Shown piece after piece: positions 24,851 through 35,327 of a stretch of DNA of 64,000 bases. Position numbers and translations under genes: made by a program. The stretch is taken from NCBI RefSeq assembly GCF_019703515.2, contig NC_059365.1:40810001-40874000 (forward strand). Direction: 5' to 3'. How positions within the stretch are numbered: the first letter of the stretch is position 1; each line of letters starts with the position of its first letter. Source of the stretch: Myxocyprinus asiaticus (Eukaryota > Chordata > Actinopteri > Cypriniformes > Catostomidae). A model generated the notes under the pieces. It made no database searches. It was not told where the DNA came from and saw nothing but the letters and a program-made list of their open reading frames with translations.

Positions 24851-25480
24851 AATGGATGTCAAATTATAGCACGTCTACATGGACACCAGAAAGCTGTTTA
24901 TTGCGAGAAAGCTGCTTAAGACACAAAAGCAGTGTTTCATTTGTGTTCTCTTTACCCCCATATACATGCAGCTCTGTGAGTAAGTAGCTTTCTCCACAGG
25001 AAAGTAATTTCCCAAACATTGCGTCTGAGCATGACCTCGCTATTTTTTGTACTCGGATACTTTGCTTTATTTCTAGATGTCCCACAGTTGCTGCTGTATT
25101 TTATTTATTGTTTCTTAACTTTCCATTACGGCATGCCACTGCATTAGTTGGGGTTTTCTCTTATGTCACTTAGGCACATACGAAAATGTGCACTCTTCAC
25201 AAGTATGCCAGTTATGCGTTTACATGGCCACATAAGCCACATTCTCCGACAGAAAGCTTGATGTGTTCTCCTAATCCCTTAAATGGCGTACGGAAAATCG
25301 CCACATATACATGACTTTTCAGAATGCCGCTTTCTTCAAAAACCCTGGAAAAAGCAGTTTTCTAAAGTGCATGTCAACAAAGTTTTAAGTCTTACAGAAT
25401 GAAAGATATATGGAATGAAAGATATAGAAGCCTCTGTGATGTCAAATGACGTCCACACTACAAACTAACGAGGAACTATG
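24851..25480. other. Diverged TIR-element remnant
   Basis: TCTACATGGACACC at 24872 and GCGTTTACATGGCCACATAA at 25217 resemble the terminal words of 20302-21977. Boundaries are unclear and no gene is seen. Confidence 0.35.
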
Positions 25481-25652
25481 CTTCTAACCACAGGTGGAGA
25501 GCTGTAGTTCCAACCACACAACTTTGCAATGCTGTTTGCAAATGTTCATTGGTTTCGGGGAAAAAAACAAATCGTTGAATTATATTGGTAACAATGGAAC
25601 TTGTTACTATAGTTGGCTACCGAAGCTTTTGGCAAACGCACCCCTATCTAAG

Positions 25653-25898
25653 ATGGCGCCGTGGATGGCCGCCTCGGTGTGTAGCTCTTCAGTTCTTTTG
25701 TTGTTTTTGTTTGTTTGTCCTGTGTTTAGTAATATTTTTCCAGTCAGTTTTACCAGGAACGAACTGCTGAACATTCGTCAGCATATACCAGACAACCTTT
25801 TCCCGGTTTTTGAATATTCGGACGTTTTGCTGGACATTTTAGTCAGAGGCGCAGCTGTGTTGTTTAAACGCACTATGAGACATAGGCGAGGGAGATGA
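25653..25898 (+). pseudogene. LINE ORF, N-terminal segment
   Basis: From the methionine at 25653 it reads MAPWMAASVCSSS, then a hydrophobic stretch, then FTRNELLNIRQHIPDNLFPV and a segment ending KRTMRHRRGR before a TGA at 25896-25898. This matches the beginning of fish L2-type ORF2 proteins, which usually continue directly into the endonuclease. Here the frame is broken between 25898 and 26045. Confidence 0.6.
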
Positions 25899-26044
25899 GC
25901 AGGCGTGCTGGTCAGGCTCCGTCAGCGCAGCTTTCGAACAGCGCTGCCGAGCATTCATCTAGCGAATCTCCGCTCTCGTCCTAACAAAACGGATGAACTA
26001 CATCTCCTCACCGCACAAACAAGGACTTTTCAAACTCTGCTGCC

Positions 26045-26847
26045 TTGTGCTTCACAGAAACCTGGCTGAGTGAAGCCATTCCGGACAGCGCATTACATCT
26101 GCCAGGCTTTCTGCTGTTCAGAGCGGATTGCATCGCGGAGTTAACGGGGAAAATGAAAGGTGGTGGAACATGCTTTTACATCAATGAAAGTTGGTGTACA
26201 GATGTAACAACGTTAAAGAGGATGTGCTGTCCTAATTTGGAAGCGCTCTTTATTAACTGTAAGCCGTTCTACTCACCGCGGGAGTTTTCCTAGTTTATTC
26301 TGGTGAGTGTGTATATCGCGCCAAACGTGTGTGTGAACACAGCGCTGCAACAGCTGATCATAGACACAGAACAACAATACCTGGACTCTGCTATTATTAT
26401 TCTTGGGGATTTTAACAAAGCAAATCTCACACGTGAACTGCCCAAATACAGACAGCACATTACATGCCCCACCAGAGACAGGAACATAATGGATCAATAA
26501 AGGGTGCATATCGCTCTGTCCCTAGAGCAGCTTTGGGACTCTCTGATCACTGTCTGGTTCATCTTCTTCCAACCTACAGGCAGAAATTGAAATCAGCCAA
26601 GCCAGTAGTAAGGACTGTAAAGAGATGGACCAATGAAGCAGAGCGGGAACTACAAGCCTGCTTTGTTTGCACGGATTGGAGTGTTTTTGAGGCAGCAGCC
26701 ACAGACCTGGATGAGCTCACAGATACTCTTACATCATATATCAGTTTCTGTGAGGATATGTGCATTCCTACTAGGACTTATTTAAAGTTCAACAACGACA
26801 AACCGTGGTTTACAGCAGAGCTCAGGCAGCTTTGTCAGGCCAAATAG
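26045..26847 (+). pseudogene. LINE apurinic-like endonuclease domain, broken
   Basis: The first segment has CFTETWL (the E-containing TETW motif) and GGGTCFYIN, then a TAG at 26291-26293. The same frame then continues with VYIAPN and IILGDFNKANLTRELPKY (GDFN motif). A shift near 26480 leads to [19 protein letters not shown] (SDH motif) and the linker to the reverse transcriptase ([20 protein letters not shown]). The motifs are those of exonuclease-endonuclease-phosphatase fold enzymes that nick target DNA for LINE integration. Confidence 0.75.
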
Positions 26848-27965
26848 GATGCTTACGTGGTGTGGATAAAGTCTTTTACAATCAGGCCAGGAATACACTG
26901 AACAAGGAAATCAGAGTGGCTAAAAGTAGATACTCTAAGAAGCTGAAAAACAAGTTTTCAGCTAACGACCCTGCATCAGTGTGGAGTGGCATGAAACAAC
27001 TCACAAATTACAGGACTCCTACCCCCAACCCTGTGGTGGACCAACAACTGGCTGACGACCTGAATGTGTTCTACTGCAGATTTGAAAGGCCCAATCTCAC
27101 ACCCCACACCCACTCTGACCTTCACTTCACACAAACACCAACACTTCCTGCAACCCCCCTCCTCCCCCCTCCTGCTACTCAACCTGCACTTAAGATCTGT
27201 GAAGATGATGTGAGCCGGGTCTTTCGGAAATAAAAGATGAGGTAAGCTTCAGGCCCAGATGGCATCTCACCAGCGTGCCTTCGATCCTGTGCTAACCAGC
27301 TAGCCCCCATCTTCACACAGATCTTCAATAGATCACTGGAGCAGTGTGAAGTCCCATGCTGCTTCAAACACTCAATCATTATTCCTGTCCTAAATAAACC
27401 AAAATTCACAGGAATTAATGACTAAAGACCTGTCGCCCTGACGTCTGTGGTCATGAAATAATTTGATAGACGGGTGTTGGCCCACCTGAAGAACATCACT
27501 GGACCCTTTCTAGATCCCCTTCAATTTGCTTATCGAGCAAACAGGTCTGTGGATGATGCAGTCAACATGGGATTGCATCATATCCTGCAACAACTGGACA
27601 AACCAGGATATGCAAGGATCCTTTTTGTGGACTTCAGTTCGGCTTTCAACACCATCATCCTAGCTATACCCCAGACTAAATTACACCAACTCTCTGTTCC
27701 CATGTCTATCTGTCAGTGGATTACCAGCTTTCTGACAGACAGGCAGCAGCTTTCGAGACAGGGGAAACTCACTTCCAGCACCTGTACAATCAGCACTGGT
27801 GCCCCCCAGGGATCTGTGCTCTCCCCACTACACTTCTCCCTCTACACCAACGACTGCATCGCCAAGGACCCCTCTGTCAAGCTCCTGAAGTTTGCAGACA
27901 ACACCACAGTCATCAGCCTCATCCAAGATGATGATGAGTCTGCATACAGAAAGGAGGTTGAATAG
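26805..27965 (+). pseudogene. LINE reverse transcriptase domain, broken and with an altered active site
   Basis: After the linker (26805-27233, ARNTLNKEIRVAKSRYSKKL and on), stops interrupt the frame at about 27231, 27422 and 27460. The core at 27474-27965 has LQFAYRANRSVDDAV, FVDFSSAFNTI (box A), TGAPQGSVLSP (box B) and LLKFADNTTV, where the family has F/YADD. The second catalytic Asp is therefore Asn, which should abolish polymerase activity even without the stops. Confidence 0.8.
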
Positions 27966-28026
27966 CTGGCTGTCTGGTGCAGTCAAAATAACTTTGAGCT
28001 GAACATGCTCAAAATGGTGGAGATGA

Positions 28027-28410
28027 TTGTGGATGACCCCCCTCACCATTCAAAACAGCACTGTGGCAGAAATGGAGTCATTCAGGTTCCTGGGCACTAC
28101 CATCTCACAGGACCTGAAGTGGGAGTCACACGTTGACTCCATTGTGAAAAAGGCCCAGCAGAGGTTGTACTTCTTTCACCAGCTGAAGAAGTTCAACCTG
28201 CCACAGGCACTGCTGATACAGTTCTACTCAGCAGTCATTGAGTCTGTCCTCTGCACTTCAATACCTGTCTGGTTTTGTTCAGCTACGAAATCAGACATCA
28301 GAAGACTACAAAGGACAGTTCGGACTGCTGAGAGCATTATTGGTTGCCCCCTGACCCCCCCCCCCCCCCCGACCCACCCACCCCCGCCACCCTGCCCACT
28401 ACCTTTTTGA
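28027..28410 (+). pseudogene. LINE ORF, C-terminal segment
   Basis: It reads FRFLGTTISQDLKWESHVD, KKAQQRLYFFHQLKKFNLPQ, FYSAVIESVLCTSIPVWF and RRLQRTVRTAESIIGC, the thumb and C-terminal region of L2/CR1-type proteins. A C-run at 28354-28370 ends the match. Confidence 0.75.
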
Positions 28411-28936
28411 ACAGTTGCCTTCTGGCCGATGCTTCAGAGCCCCGAGCACCAGAACCGTCAGGCACATGAACCGTTTTTTCCCTCAGGCTATCCATCTCAT
28501 GAACAGTTAAACTGCCCCATTGAGCAATAACTATGTGCAACACACAGTTAATCTTTTTTATATTTATCAAACACAACCAACCTCTTCTGCCATTTAATTC
28601 CTCTAAAAAAATAAATAAATAAAATAAAATAAAATAAACATTTGCACTGTACATAACAGATTTGTATTTTGCACTGTACATAACAGATAACAGATTTATA
28701 TTATATTTGTACTACATATGTGTATGTGTGTATGTATGTATGTATGTGTGTGTCTGTGTGTGTATGTACGTATATGTATTATTATTTTTTATTTTGTATT
28801 ATTATCTATGTCTTGCTGCTGTTTTTGTATTGTTTTTGTATTGTTGTACACTGGAAGCTCCTGTCACCAAGACAAATTCCTTGTATGTGTAAGCATACTT
28901 GGCAATAAAGCTGATTCTGATTCTGATTCTGATTCT

Positions 28937-29238
28937 TCTATGAGTTTCTCTCTTTCGTTGATCACAGAACAGAAAAGAGACGCTACAACAAAGTGGATGG
29001 TGATATTTACTTCTAAGGTCCAAAAAAGGGCAAAAAAGCACTATAAAATTAGTCAATATGAAACAATGGCTCGCTTTTCATGCATGATTTTGAGATAAAT
29101 GGCCACTTTACTAAGCTAAAATTAAGACTGCTCTTATTTAATAATAAAAGATGATCAAGTGTATGGGATCCCCAGTGTAAGTGGGGATCAGTGCAAGACG
29201 TTCAGTGGTTTATCCTAAAAGTGCTATTTATTTTGTTT
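28937..29238. other. No feature recognised
   Basis: Short interval after the LINE tail. No ORF or terminal repeat was identified. Confidence 0.4.
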
Positions 29239-30335
29239 ACTGTACATTTCAGAACTCAAAACTTCCTCCCCAAGTCTAAAAAGACCATTTATAGTTGCCA
29301 CCCTGCTGAACGTCTCATTTTGAAATCTGTCTGTTCGTGATGTCACAAAATATTGCTCATTTGTATTTACACATCCCACAACATGTGCCATCGCACCCTT
29401 GGCCCCACCCACTGGCACACAGTTCGAGAGAGCAGGCCTTGTGTGGCTAACTATTCCTGAACACCAAATGGGACCTATCTGGACTATTTTGAATTATTTT
29501 GTATATGAACATGAACTACACAGACTCTTTGACCACTGTCATGCATCTTGCCACTTTTAAAAGACACAGTGTCAAGTTACAACTCAGAAAGGAAGAAACA
29601 ATTATCTTTAATTTATCTGCTGCCTCTTGTTGTTTTGAGCACAAACATGTCATGGACGCATTCTTTTGTCCATCGGTGCTATTTTTAATTAATGGTGTAG
29701 GTAAATATCTTTGACCGTTTCGATGTGTGTCCAGTGATGTGCGCCTACAGTATGTGTGTGTGTCATTTCACCATGCTTTGTACTATGAGTGTGTGTTTTT
29801 TATTTTATTATTTATTTTTATTTTTTTGCTCATATCAGTGTGGATTGCTTGTGAATCAGTCATAATACGATTCAAGCTTAGCAAAGGAACTGTTATTGAA
29901 GCATGGGGCAGTTAAAAACATTTGGGCTTGATCAAAAGTGTAAGTAAATTGTTTCATTCATGAATATTTCAAATGTCATGACTCTTTGATTGATTATTGT
30001 GCTTGAGATGAACAGCTTAATATATTTGGATGCAATGTGTTGGACATACGTTATGTTTAAACCCTGACATTTTTATAATGTTGAGGGGCTTGTACATTGA
30101 GTTTGCAGAATTTGAGGGGCTGCATGATGTTAGTCAATCATAACAGTGGGCATTTATGTTGAAGTTTTAAGGAGGAACTTAGGCCAAAACTGAGTGTTTC
30201 AGACAGAGAGACAAAAACTGAAAAATTATCATATACTGTTTTGGTTTAAAAAAAAAACTTTTATAACATTATCATTGGACCTCAGGGAAGATAATAAAAT
30301 TATACAAAATAGCACTTCATGACCCCTTTAAATGG
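29239..30335. repeat. Dispersed repeat region, related to 14341-14525
   Basis: TACTGTACATTTCAGAACTC at 29239 and AGCACTTCATGACCCCTTT at 30311 match, in opposite senses, parts of 14341-14525. The interior has no recognisable ORF. Boundaries are approximate. Confidence 0.4.
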
Positions 30336-30352
30336 AGAATTTTCTACTTTAA

Positions 30353-30854
30353 AGTTATATTCCGAGTTCAATAAAAGTTCCCGGCTCAATTGACAGCATT
30401 TGTGGCAAAATGTTGATAACCACAAAAATTTATGTTGAATAGTCCCTCAAAAAAAAAAAAGAAGAAGCAAATATTTAGGTTACAGTGAGGCACTTACAAA
30501 GAAAGTGAATGGGGCCAAGTTTTGGAGGGTTTAAAGACAGAAATGTGGAGATTATCATTTTATAAATGCACTTGCTTTAATTCTTCTATTAATTCTTCTA
30601 TTAAAACTCTTGTATCATTTGAGCTGTAAAGTCATTTACAGGCATTTTAAGTCTTGTAGCTGTACTTTTGAAATAGTGAGCATTTAACGTTTTCAGATTG
30701 GCCCCATTCACTTCCATTTTGTCTCAATTTAACCCAGATTTTTTATTTTTTAAAGAAAAGGAGGGGCAAGTTGGAATACATTTTTGTGGTAATCAGCATT
30801 ATGCCTCAAATGCTGATGACTGAGCTTAACTTGTATTGAACCCGGAATATTTAT
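30353..30854. mobile_element. Palindromic TTAA MITE, family M1, copy 3
   Basis: Both ends are present: AGTTATATTCCGAGTTCAAT on the left and TATTGAACCCGGAATATTTA on the right, each next to TTAA (30349-30352 and 30855-30858). The internal arms carry GTGAATGGGGCCAAG and TTGGCCCCATTCACTTCC. It is the most complete copy in the window. Confidence 0.75.
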
Positions 30855-30879
30855 TTAAAGAAGTATGGTCAATGTCATA

Positions 30880-31265
30880 ATTGGAAGCAATGCGCCTACA
30901 TTTATTAAAAACTATAATGTTTTTCCAAAGCGCGTCCACGAGGGGACTTGGTTCATGCTGCCTCTTGTGTAATGTAGGCGTGCTGGCTTGTTCCAATGAA
31001 AGCAAAACCAGTGAAGCTTGTGAACAAATTGAGCTGCACTTCCGGTTGTAACGCATCATGTCTCATGCCCCTATTGGACGCGCAACGGAAAGCGACCAGA
31101 CGTAAACAGTTATAGAGAAAAGGACTTAAATATTGATCTGTTACTCACTCAAAGCGATCATTTTTCTTTAGAAGACATTAATTTAAACACTGGAGTCATA
31201 TAGATAACTTTCGCTATGACTGACTGTGCTTTTATTTTTTTATACACATGGAAAATGTGGTGCTC
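30880..31265. repeat. Fragment related to the interior of 8005-8828
   Basis: Words such as CACTTCCGGTTGTAACGCATC, GGACTTAAATATTGATCTG and TTTCTTTAGAAGACATT resemble the arms of 8005-8828 in the same order. Diverged; no termini were identified. Confidence 0.4.
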
Positions 31266-31671
31266 ATCAAGACTAATTGGATGTGAGCTGCATTTAAAAA
31301 TAAGGAATGTAAGTATAATTAATCATACAGCATTGTTCTACTGACACAGTAGTATTAAAAGTGATCGATAGCTCTTTGATATCAGCTGCTGGTTGAATTC
31401 CCAAACTGCAAATGCAGGAACTGAGTTTAGACTTTGCGCTGAGAATAGACGTAGTTCTCTGACGTCTTAGCGCAATGACCAGTTCCTCAGGAAAAAAGCA
31501 ATTTGCGATTTTCGCACTTCATTAACATTCAATACACCCACAATTTGCGCACAAATGGCCACAGATAGCACAGACACTTTCACCCACTACTACTTGCTCG
31601 TTGCTCTGGCACGAAAATTGCGCTTAGAATTAGCGCCTTCATGAAAATTGGAAGAGATGCACGGTTGCTTC
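31266..31671. other. No feature recognised
   Basis: Moderately AT-rich sequence without a convincing gene or repeat end. Confidence 0.4.
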
Positions 31672-32124
31672 GTATAGCCACAAGATATAAACAATATGCA
31701 TGTTAACTAGGGCTGTTGATTTAAAATGTTAATTCAGTGTGATTAATTATATAAAAAAATAACACGTTAAAAAATGTATGCAATTAACCCTTACCAGCCG
31801 GAGAATTCTAATTTGGGAACAATTATTCCCATGGTTCCTGTCTCAATATCTTCGCCGTCCAATCACCGATTTTATTTCTGAAAACTGCCAGATACTCATG
31901 ACAATATAAGCTAAAAGCACATATGATTGGTTAAGGGGTTACTGGGCATGAATAAGAAATGTATCGTCATCAGCGTCATCCTCCATTTGCCTGAGCGGAG
32001 CCAGAGAGGATACCCCGGGAAATTACCTCAAGTGTTGGACTTACTGCTTCAAATTGAAAACTGAGGCGATCTTTCGAGGTAAGACAAGTTATTTAACATG
32101 TGTTGTCAGTATTGTCAATTGAAA

Positions 32125-32567
32125 GTCAAAACATTTTAGTTATGAAGCATTTATTTGTTAGGAGTAACGCTAGTTATTTCTGGAAAAAATGACATGACCG
32201 TCGGCGTTCATCGGACAGGCAGCTAGCCTCTATTTTTAAGCAAATTTCTGTGAAACTTGCTAAATAAACATTAGCTAGCAATACTATGTACATTTTTAGC
32301 TAAATATCAATAATTTGACTGGCCAATTTTGTCACTTGTGGAAGATAGTCAAACCTTTTTAGTTACAAAGCATTTATTTGTAGGAGTAGCACTAGCTAGT
32401 TTTTTTCTGGAAAAATTGATGTGACCGTCATCGGCGAGCCACTTCTTTTTATATCAAACTTTTTTTGGCAGTTTCAGTGAAACTAGCTAAATAAACATTA
32501 GCTAGCAATACTATGTACATTTTTAACTAAATATCAATAACTTTTTTGTCCAATTTTGTCGCTTGTG
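32125..32567 (+). repeat. Tandem duplication, about 225-bp unit, two copies
   Basis: Unit 1 (32125-32340) and unit 2 (32348-32567) share GTCAAA, AGCATTTATTTGT, ACATTAGCTAGCAATACTAT and CCAATTTTGTC in order, with a spacing of 223-227 bases. It lies in the putative intron of the piggyBac-like element. Confidence 0.8.
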
Positions 32568-32902
32568 AAAAATCCGCCTGAATTAATGTTATGCAAAGAG
32601 CAGACGCTGATCAGAACTGCCTGGAAACAGGCCTGCTAGTTAGATAAGTTATCTAGCTTGTTGATTTTCCCATGTAATAAAAAAAAAAGTATTTCTATAA
32701 TTTAGCAGATAGCCTTACCCATCCATCACACAGACAAGATTTTAGATTGTGTGTAGCTTCCTGTTCACAAGGAAAGTGTGAAAGGGCTGTCTGCAGTTGG
32801 ACATTCTGGTTAGTCTGCAAGCCTTTGGTGACTATTCAGTGTACGGATTTGTGAAGAACACACTGCTGGCTACCAATTGTTGTACTTTTTTCTGTTGTAG
32901 AG

Positions 32903-32995
32903 ATGGATAGAGACTATGGTTCCCTGCTCAGCACCCTCAAGACGAGGAGGCAGCTGGTGTATACAGTATATGGTATATACAGTTCAGGTGTGTGA
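32903..32995 (+). pseudogene. Short coding start after a splice acceptor in the piggyBac-like element
   Basis: A TTTTTTCTGTTGTAG acceptor ends at 32900, and an ATG at 32903 opens MDRDYGSLLSTLKTRRQLVY and ten more residues before a TGA. A matching donor (GAGGTAAGAC) lies at 32077, after a possible 5' untranslated exon. It looks like the beginning of the parent transposase gene, cut off by an internal deletion. The function of the peptide is not recognised. Confidence 0.35.
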
Positions 32996-34250
32996 TGTTA
33001 TATGAATATGAATGTAATATGAATATGGATATGAATATCATATTCTGGCACAGAATGGAATTTTTGGAATTTTGGGCTCAGGCTTTAAAGGGTTAATCAT
33101 GTCCCCGGACAATAATAAGGAATATTCCTTCCATCTGAGCAATTCAAGCATGGAGTACCACCTGTTATCTCCAGGGGGCAATAAACGAAACTCCAGCTGT
33201 ATAGGCAACGCGCGGAACAAACCACGCTTACCAAGAGAAGGCGACACAACATGAGAACACGTTATTGCATACAAACACAGCTTGATGGTGCAGAAATCCG
33301 AAGGGAGGGATCTCAAGACGTGTTTTTCTAAGTTTCAAACTCTGTTTAACTTGACACACCGACCTAAAAACAGAATGTTTATGATGCAACTGAGACGCTC
33401 CAAAAGCGCCCGTCTGATGCAGATGTACATTGACACAACCTTAAACAAGCCCTCATAATAAATCTTGGACTGATTGACGAATCAAATTGCAAAATGGATT
33501 GCTGTGAACTTTAGGCCAATAATAGGCTTGTGTTCAATAATATGGAAATAAACAATATTTTGCATTCTAAAGCCACTTTTTGTATTGTCTTTTTTAATGC
33601 TTCACTTGTGTGCCAAAATAATGTAATGCATTTTAATTATCTGTTTTATTATTTTTTTGTAATAATTATATTTTATTTAGAATTATTTAAATATAACTAT
33701 TTAGAATTATTTAATCATTATATATTTAATTATTGTTATTTGAGGGTCTTTCTCAGCAAATATTTATGCAAGCGATTAATTGCAATTCAATTAATTAATT
33801 GGCATACCATGTAATTAATTCAATTACAAATTTTAATCAGTTGACAGCCCTAGTGTGAACATGATTTTAGTGTGATAAAAACGCTTACTAAACTTTTCTG
33901 TGTAAAGTTATAATTTTACAAATTTGTCGCTATAACGATGTAATGCTGTAAAACCTGAAGACCGAAAAATTATTAAAACAACTTTACAGCTCAAATAATA
34001 CACAAGTTTTAACAGAAAACATGTATGTAAGTGCTTTTATAATATTATAAGCTTCACAATTCTGCCTTTAAACCCTCCAAAAATTGGCCACATTCACTTC
34101 CACTGTAAGTGCCTCACTGTAACTCACTGTTTTTTTTTAAGGAGGGATGTCAATTATTATTTATTTATTTATTTTGTGGTAATCAACATTATGTCGCAAA
34201 TGCTGTCGATTGAGCTTATCTTGTAATGAACCTGCAATATTCCTTTAAAG

Positions 34251-35256
34251 TGCTTCTATCATACACATCAAACTGGCACAGTCACGTCAATGTCAACTCA
34301 TGGTCATTTCACTAAACATGACACACTTCTTAAAGAAACCACTATGAGGGCTGTTCATGTCTCTGTTACTAGTAATTGCTTTTCCTCTGATCTCTGCCAT
34401 TTCAAAAGAAAACCTGGTTCCTCAGATTTCACTTGTTTCCACACAAGCACACGTGTACATACATGCACATGTACACATGCACCCTTTTTCTGAAGAGCAC
34501 TCAGCATCTTCAGCTGTCAGCACAGGGACTGCATGGGTTCGAGAGTTGACGAGTGGAAGAAAAGATGGGATGAGGTGGGGGGTGTTTGAAATTAAAATGT
34601 CAGTCATGGGACCGACTGAGTGAGACAGCAGCCCTTCATTGTGAAGCACTTCAAACCCATCACAGAAAGCATGTGAGCCTGAATGACAGAGGATGAAAGG
34701 GTAACATAGAGAGAGAGAGAGTTACAAACACTGAGTGGATGCAGTAGAGATATCAAAAACCTTGTCTTTCATTTTATTTGACCTTGAAAACATACAGAAG
34801 TGTGGAACATGAATAGGACTGCAGGTTGAGATGACAAGTCATAAACTTGCATTTTGTCTCACACAAATGTGAAGCAAAATTTTACCAGATGATGAATGCT
34901 TAGCTGTTAAAGAAAGAATCAGACATGAAGCCAGAATAATTACACCAGATACTTAATATACAAAAGATATATAATTATTATTAAAAAAAATAATAATAAT
35001 AATATCCAATGAGCCTGTATCTCTGCAGACCATTGTACATATCCAGACAGGTGACGCACTTTTCAGATGTTTACTAGCTACTCTAGTTTTCAAAACTTGA
35101 ATTGGCAAATTTGGCAAAATTAGGAAAAATTGCAGCTTGATGCGAAATGATGCCCAATAAAAATATTCTGCTCACAAGTGATATTTACCTTGAATTTTCT
35201 TTGTTTTGTTCAAACAACACTCATATTTTATCTCAAGCATGCTCTTCACTGACACT

Positions 35257-35261
<5 letters not shown>
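34251..35261. other. No gene recognised
   Basis: Small overlapping ORFs on both strands at 34290-34649 lack recognisable domains. A (GA)n tract is at 34711 and AAT repeats are at 34985-35003. Confidence 0.4.

Positions 35262-35324
<63 letters not shown>
35262..35324. repeat. (TA)n microsatellite
   Basis: About 31 TA units directly abutting the Tc1-like element; a shorter (TA)n continues on its other side (36906-36924). The transposon inserted into a TA-rich target. Confidence 0.9.

Positions 35325-35327
<3 letters not shown>

Larger units (their letters stand above)
25650..28936 (+). mobile_element. Decayed L2/CR1-type LINE (non-LTR retrotransposon)
   Basis: About 3.3 kb with N-terminal, endonuclease and reverse transcriptase segments in order on the + strand, but in changing frames. 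The 3' end is GCAATAAAGCTGATTCTG followed by short repeats of GATTCT, the microsatellite-like tail typical of L2/CR1-type LINEs. A C-run and (TG/TA)n tract interrupt the 3' part (28354-28370, 28713-28780). Several stops and at least three frame changes show it is dead. The clade is inferred from the tail and domain order only. Confidence 0.8.
31788..33092 (+). mobile_element. piggyBac-like non-autonomous element nested in the hAT-like element
   Basis: The left terminus CCCTTACCAGCCGGAGAATTC and the reverse complement of the right terminus, CCCTTTAAAGCCTGAGCCC, start CCCTT and share AGCC. Both abut TTAA (31784-31787 and 33093-33096). This CCC-start plus TTAA pattern is the piggyBac hallmark. 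Inside are a possible 5' untranslated exon with donor, a tandem duplication of about 225 bp and a spliced-looking start of a coding region, but no transposase catalytic domain. About 1.3 kb. Confidence 0.65.
31708..33852. mobile_element. hAT-like element inserted into the M1 MITE
   Basis: Ends are TAGGGCTGTTGATTT and (reverse complement of the right end) TAGGGCTGTCAACTG. The flanking octamers ATGTTAAC (31700-31707) and GTGTGAAC (33853-33860) agree at 6 of 8 positions, consistent with an aged 8-bp hAT target duplication. The subterminal regions are TTAATT-rich on both sides. No transposase is visible; part of the interior is replaced by a piggyBac-like insertion (31788-33092). Confidence 0.7.
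31672..34250. mobile_element. Palindromic TTAA MITE, family M1, copy 4, split by an insertion
   Basis: The left piece (31672-31707) reads GTATAGCCACAAGATATAAA then CAATATGCATGTTAAC, matching 14871-14910 in copy 2. The match resumes at 33853 with GTGTGAACATG and runs through AACTTTACAGCTCAAATAAT to the right end near 34250 (CCTGCAATATTCC). The 31708-33852 hAT-like element sits between the two pieces. The outer left arm is missing. Confidence 0.75.

Noticed and set aside
25494..25652. Upstream extension of the first LINE ORF to 25494
   Set aside because: The LINE-like protein begins at the methionine at 25653; the preceding codons show no similarity and are probably flanking sequence.
28662..29098. 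Overlapping ORFs rich in Cys, Val and Tyr
   Set aside because: Translation of the TG/TA simple repeat and LINE tail.
33038..33316. 92-codon minus-strand ORF
   Set aside because: It spans the junction between the piggyBac-like element and its hAT-like host, so it cannot be an ancestral gene.
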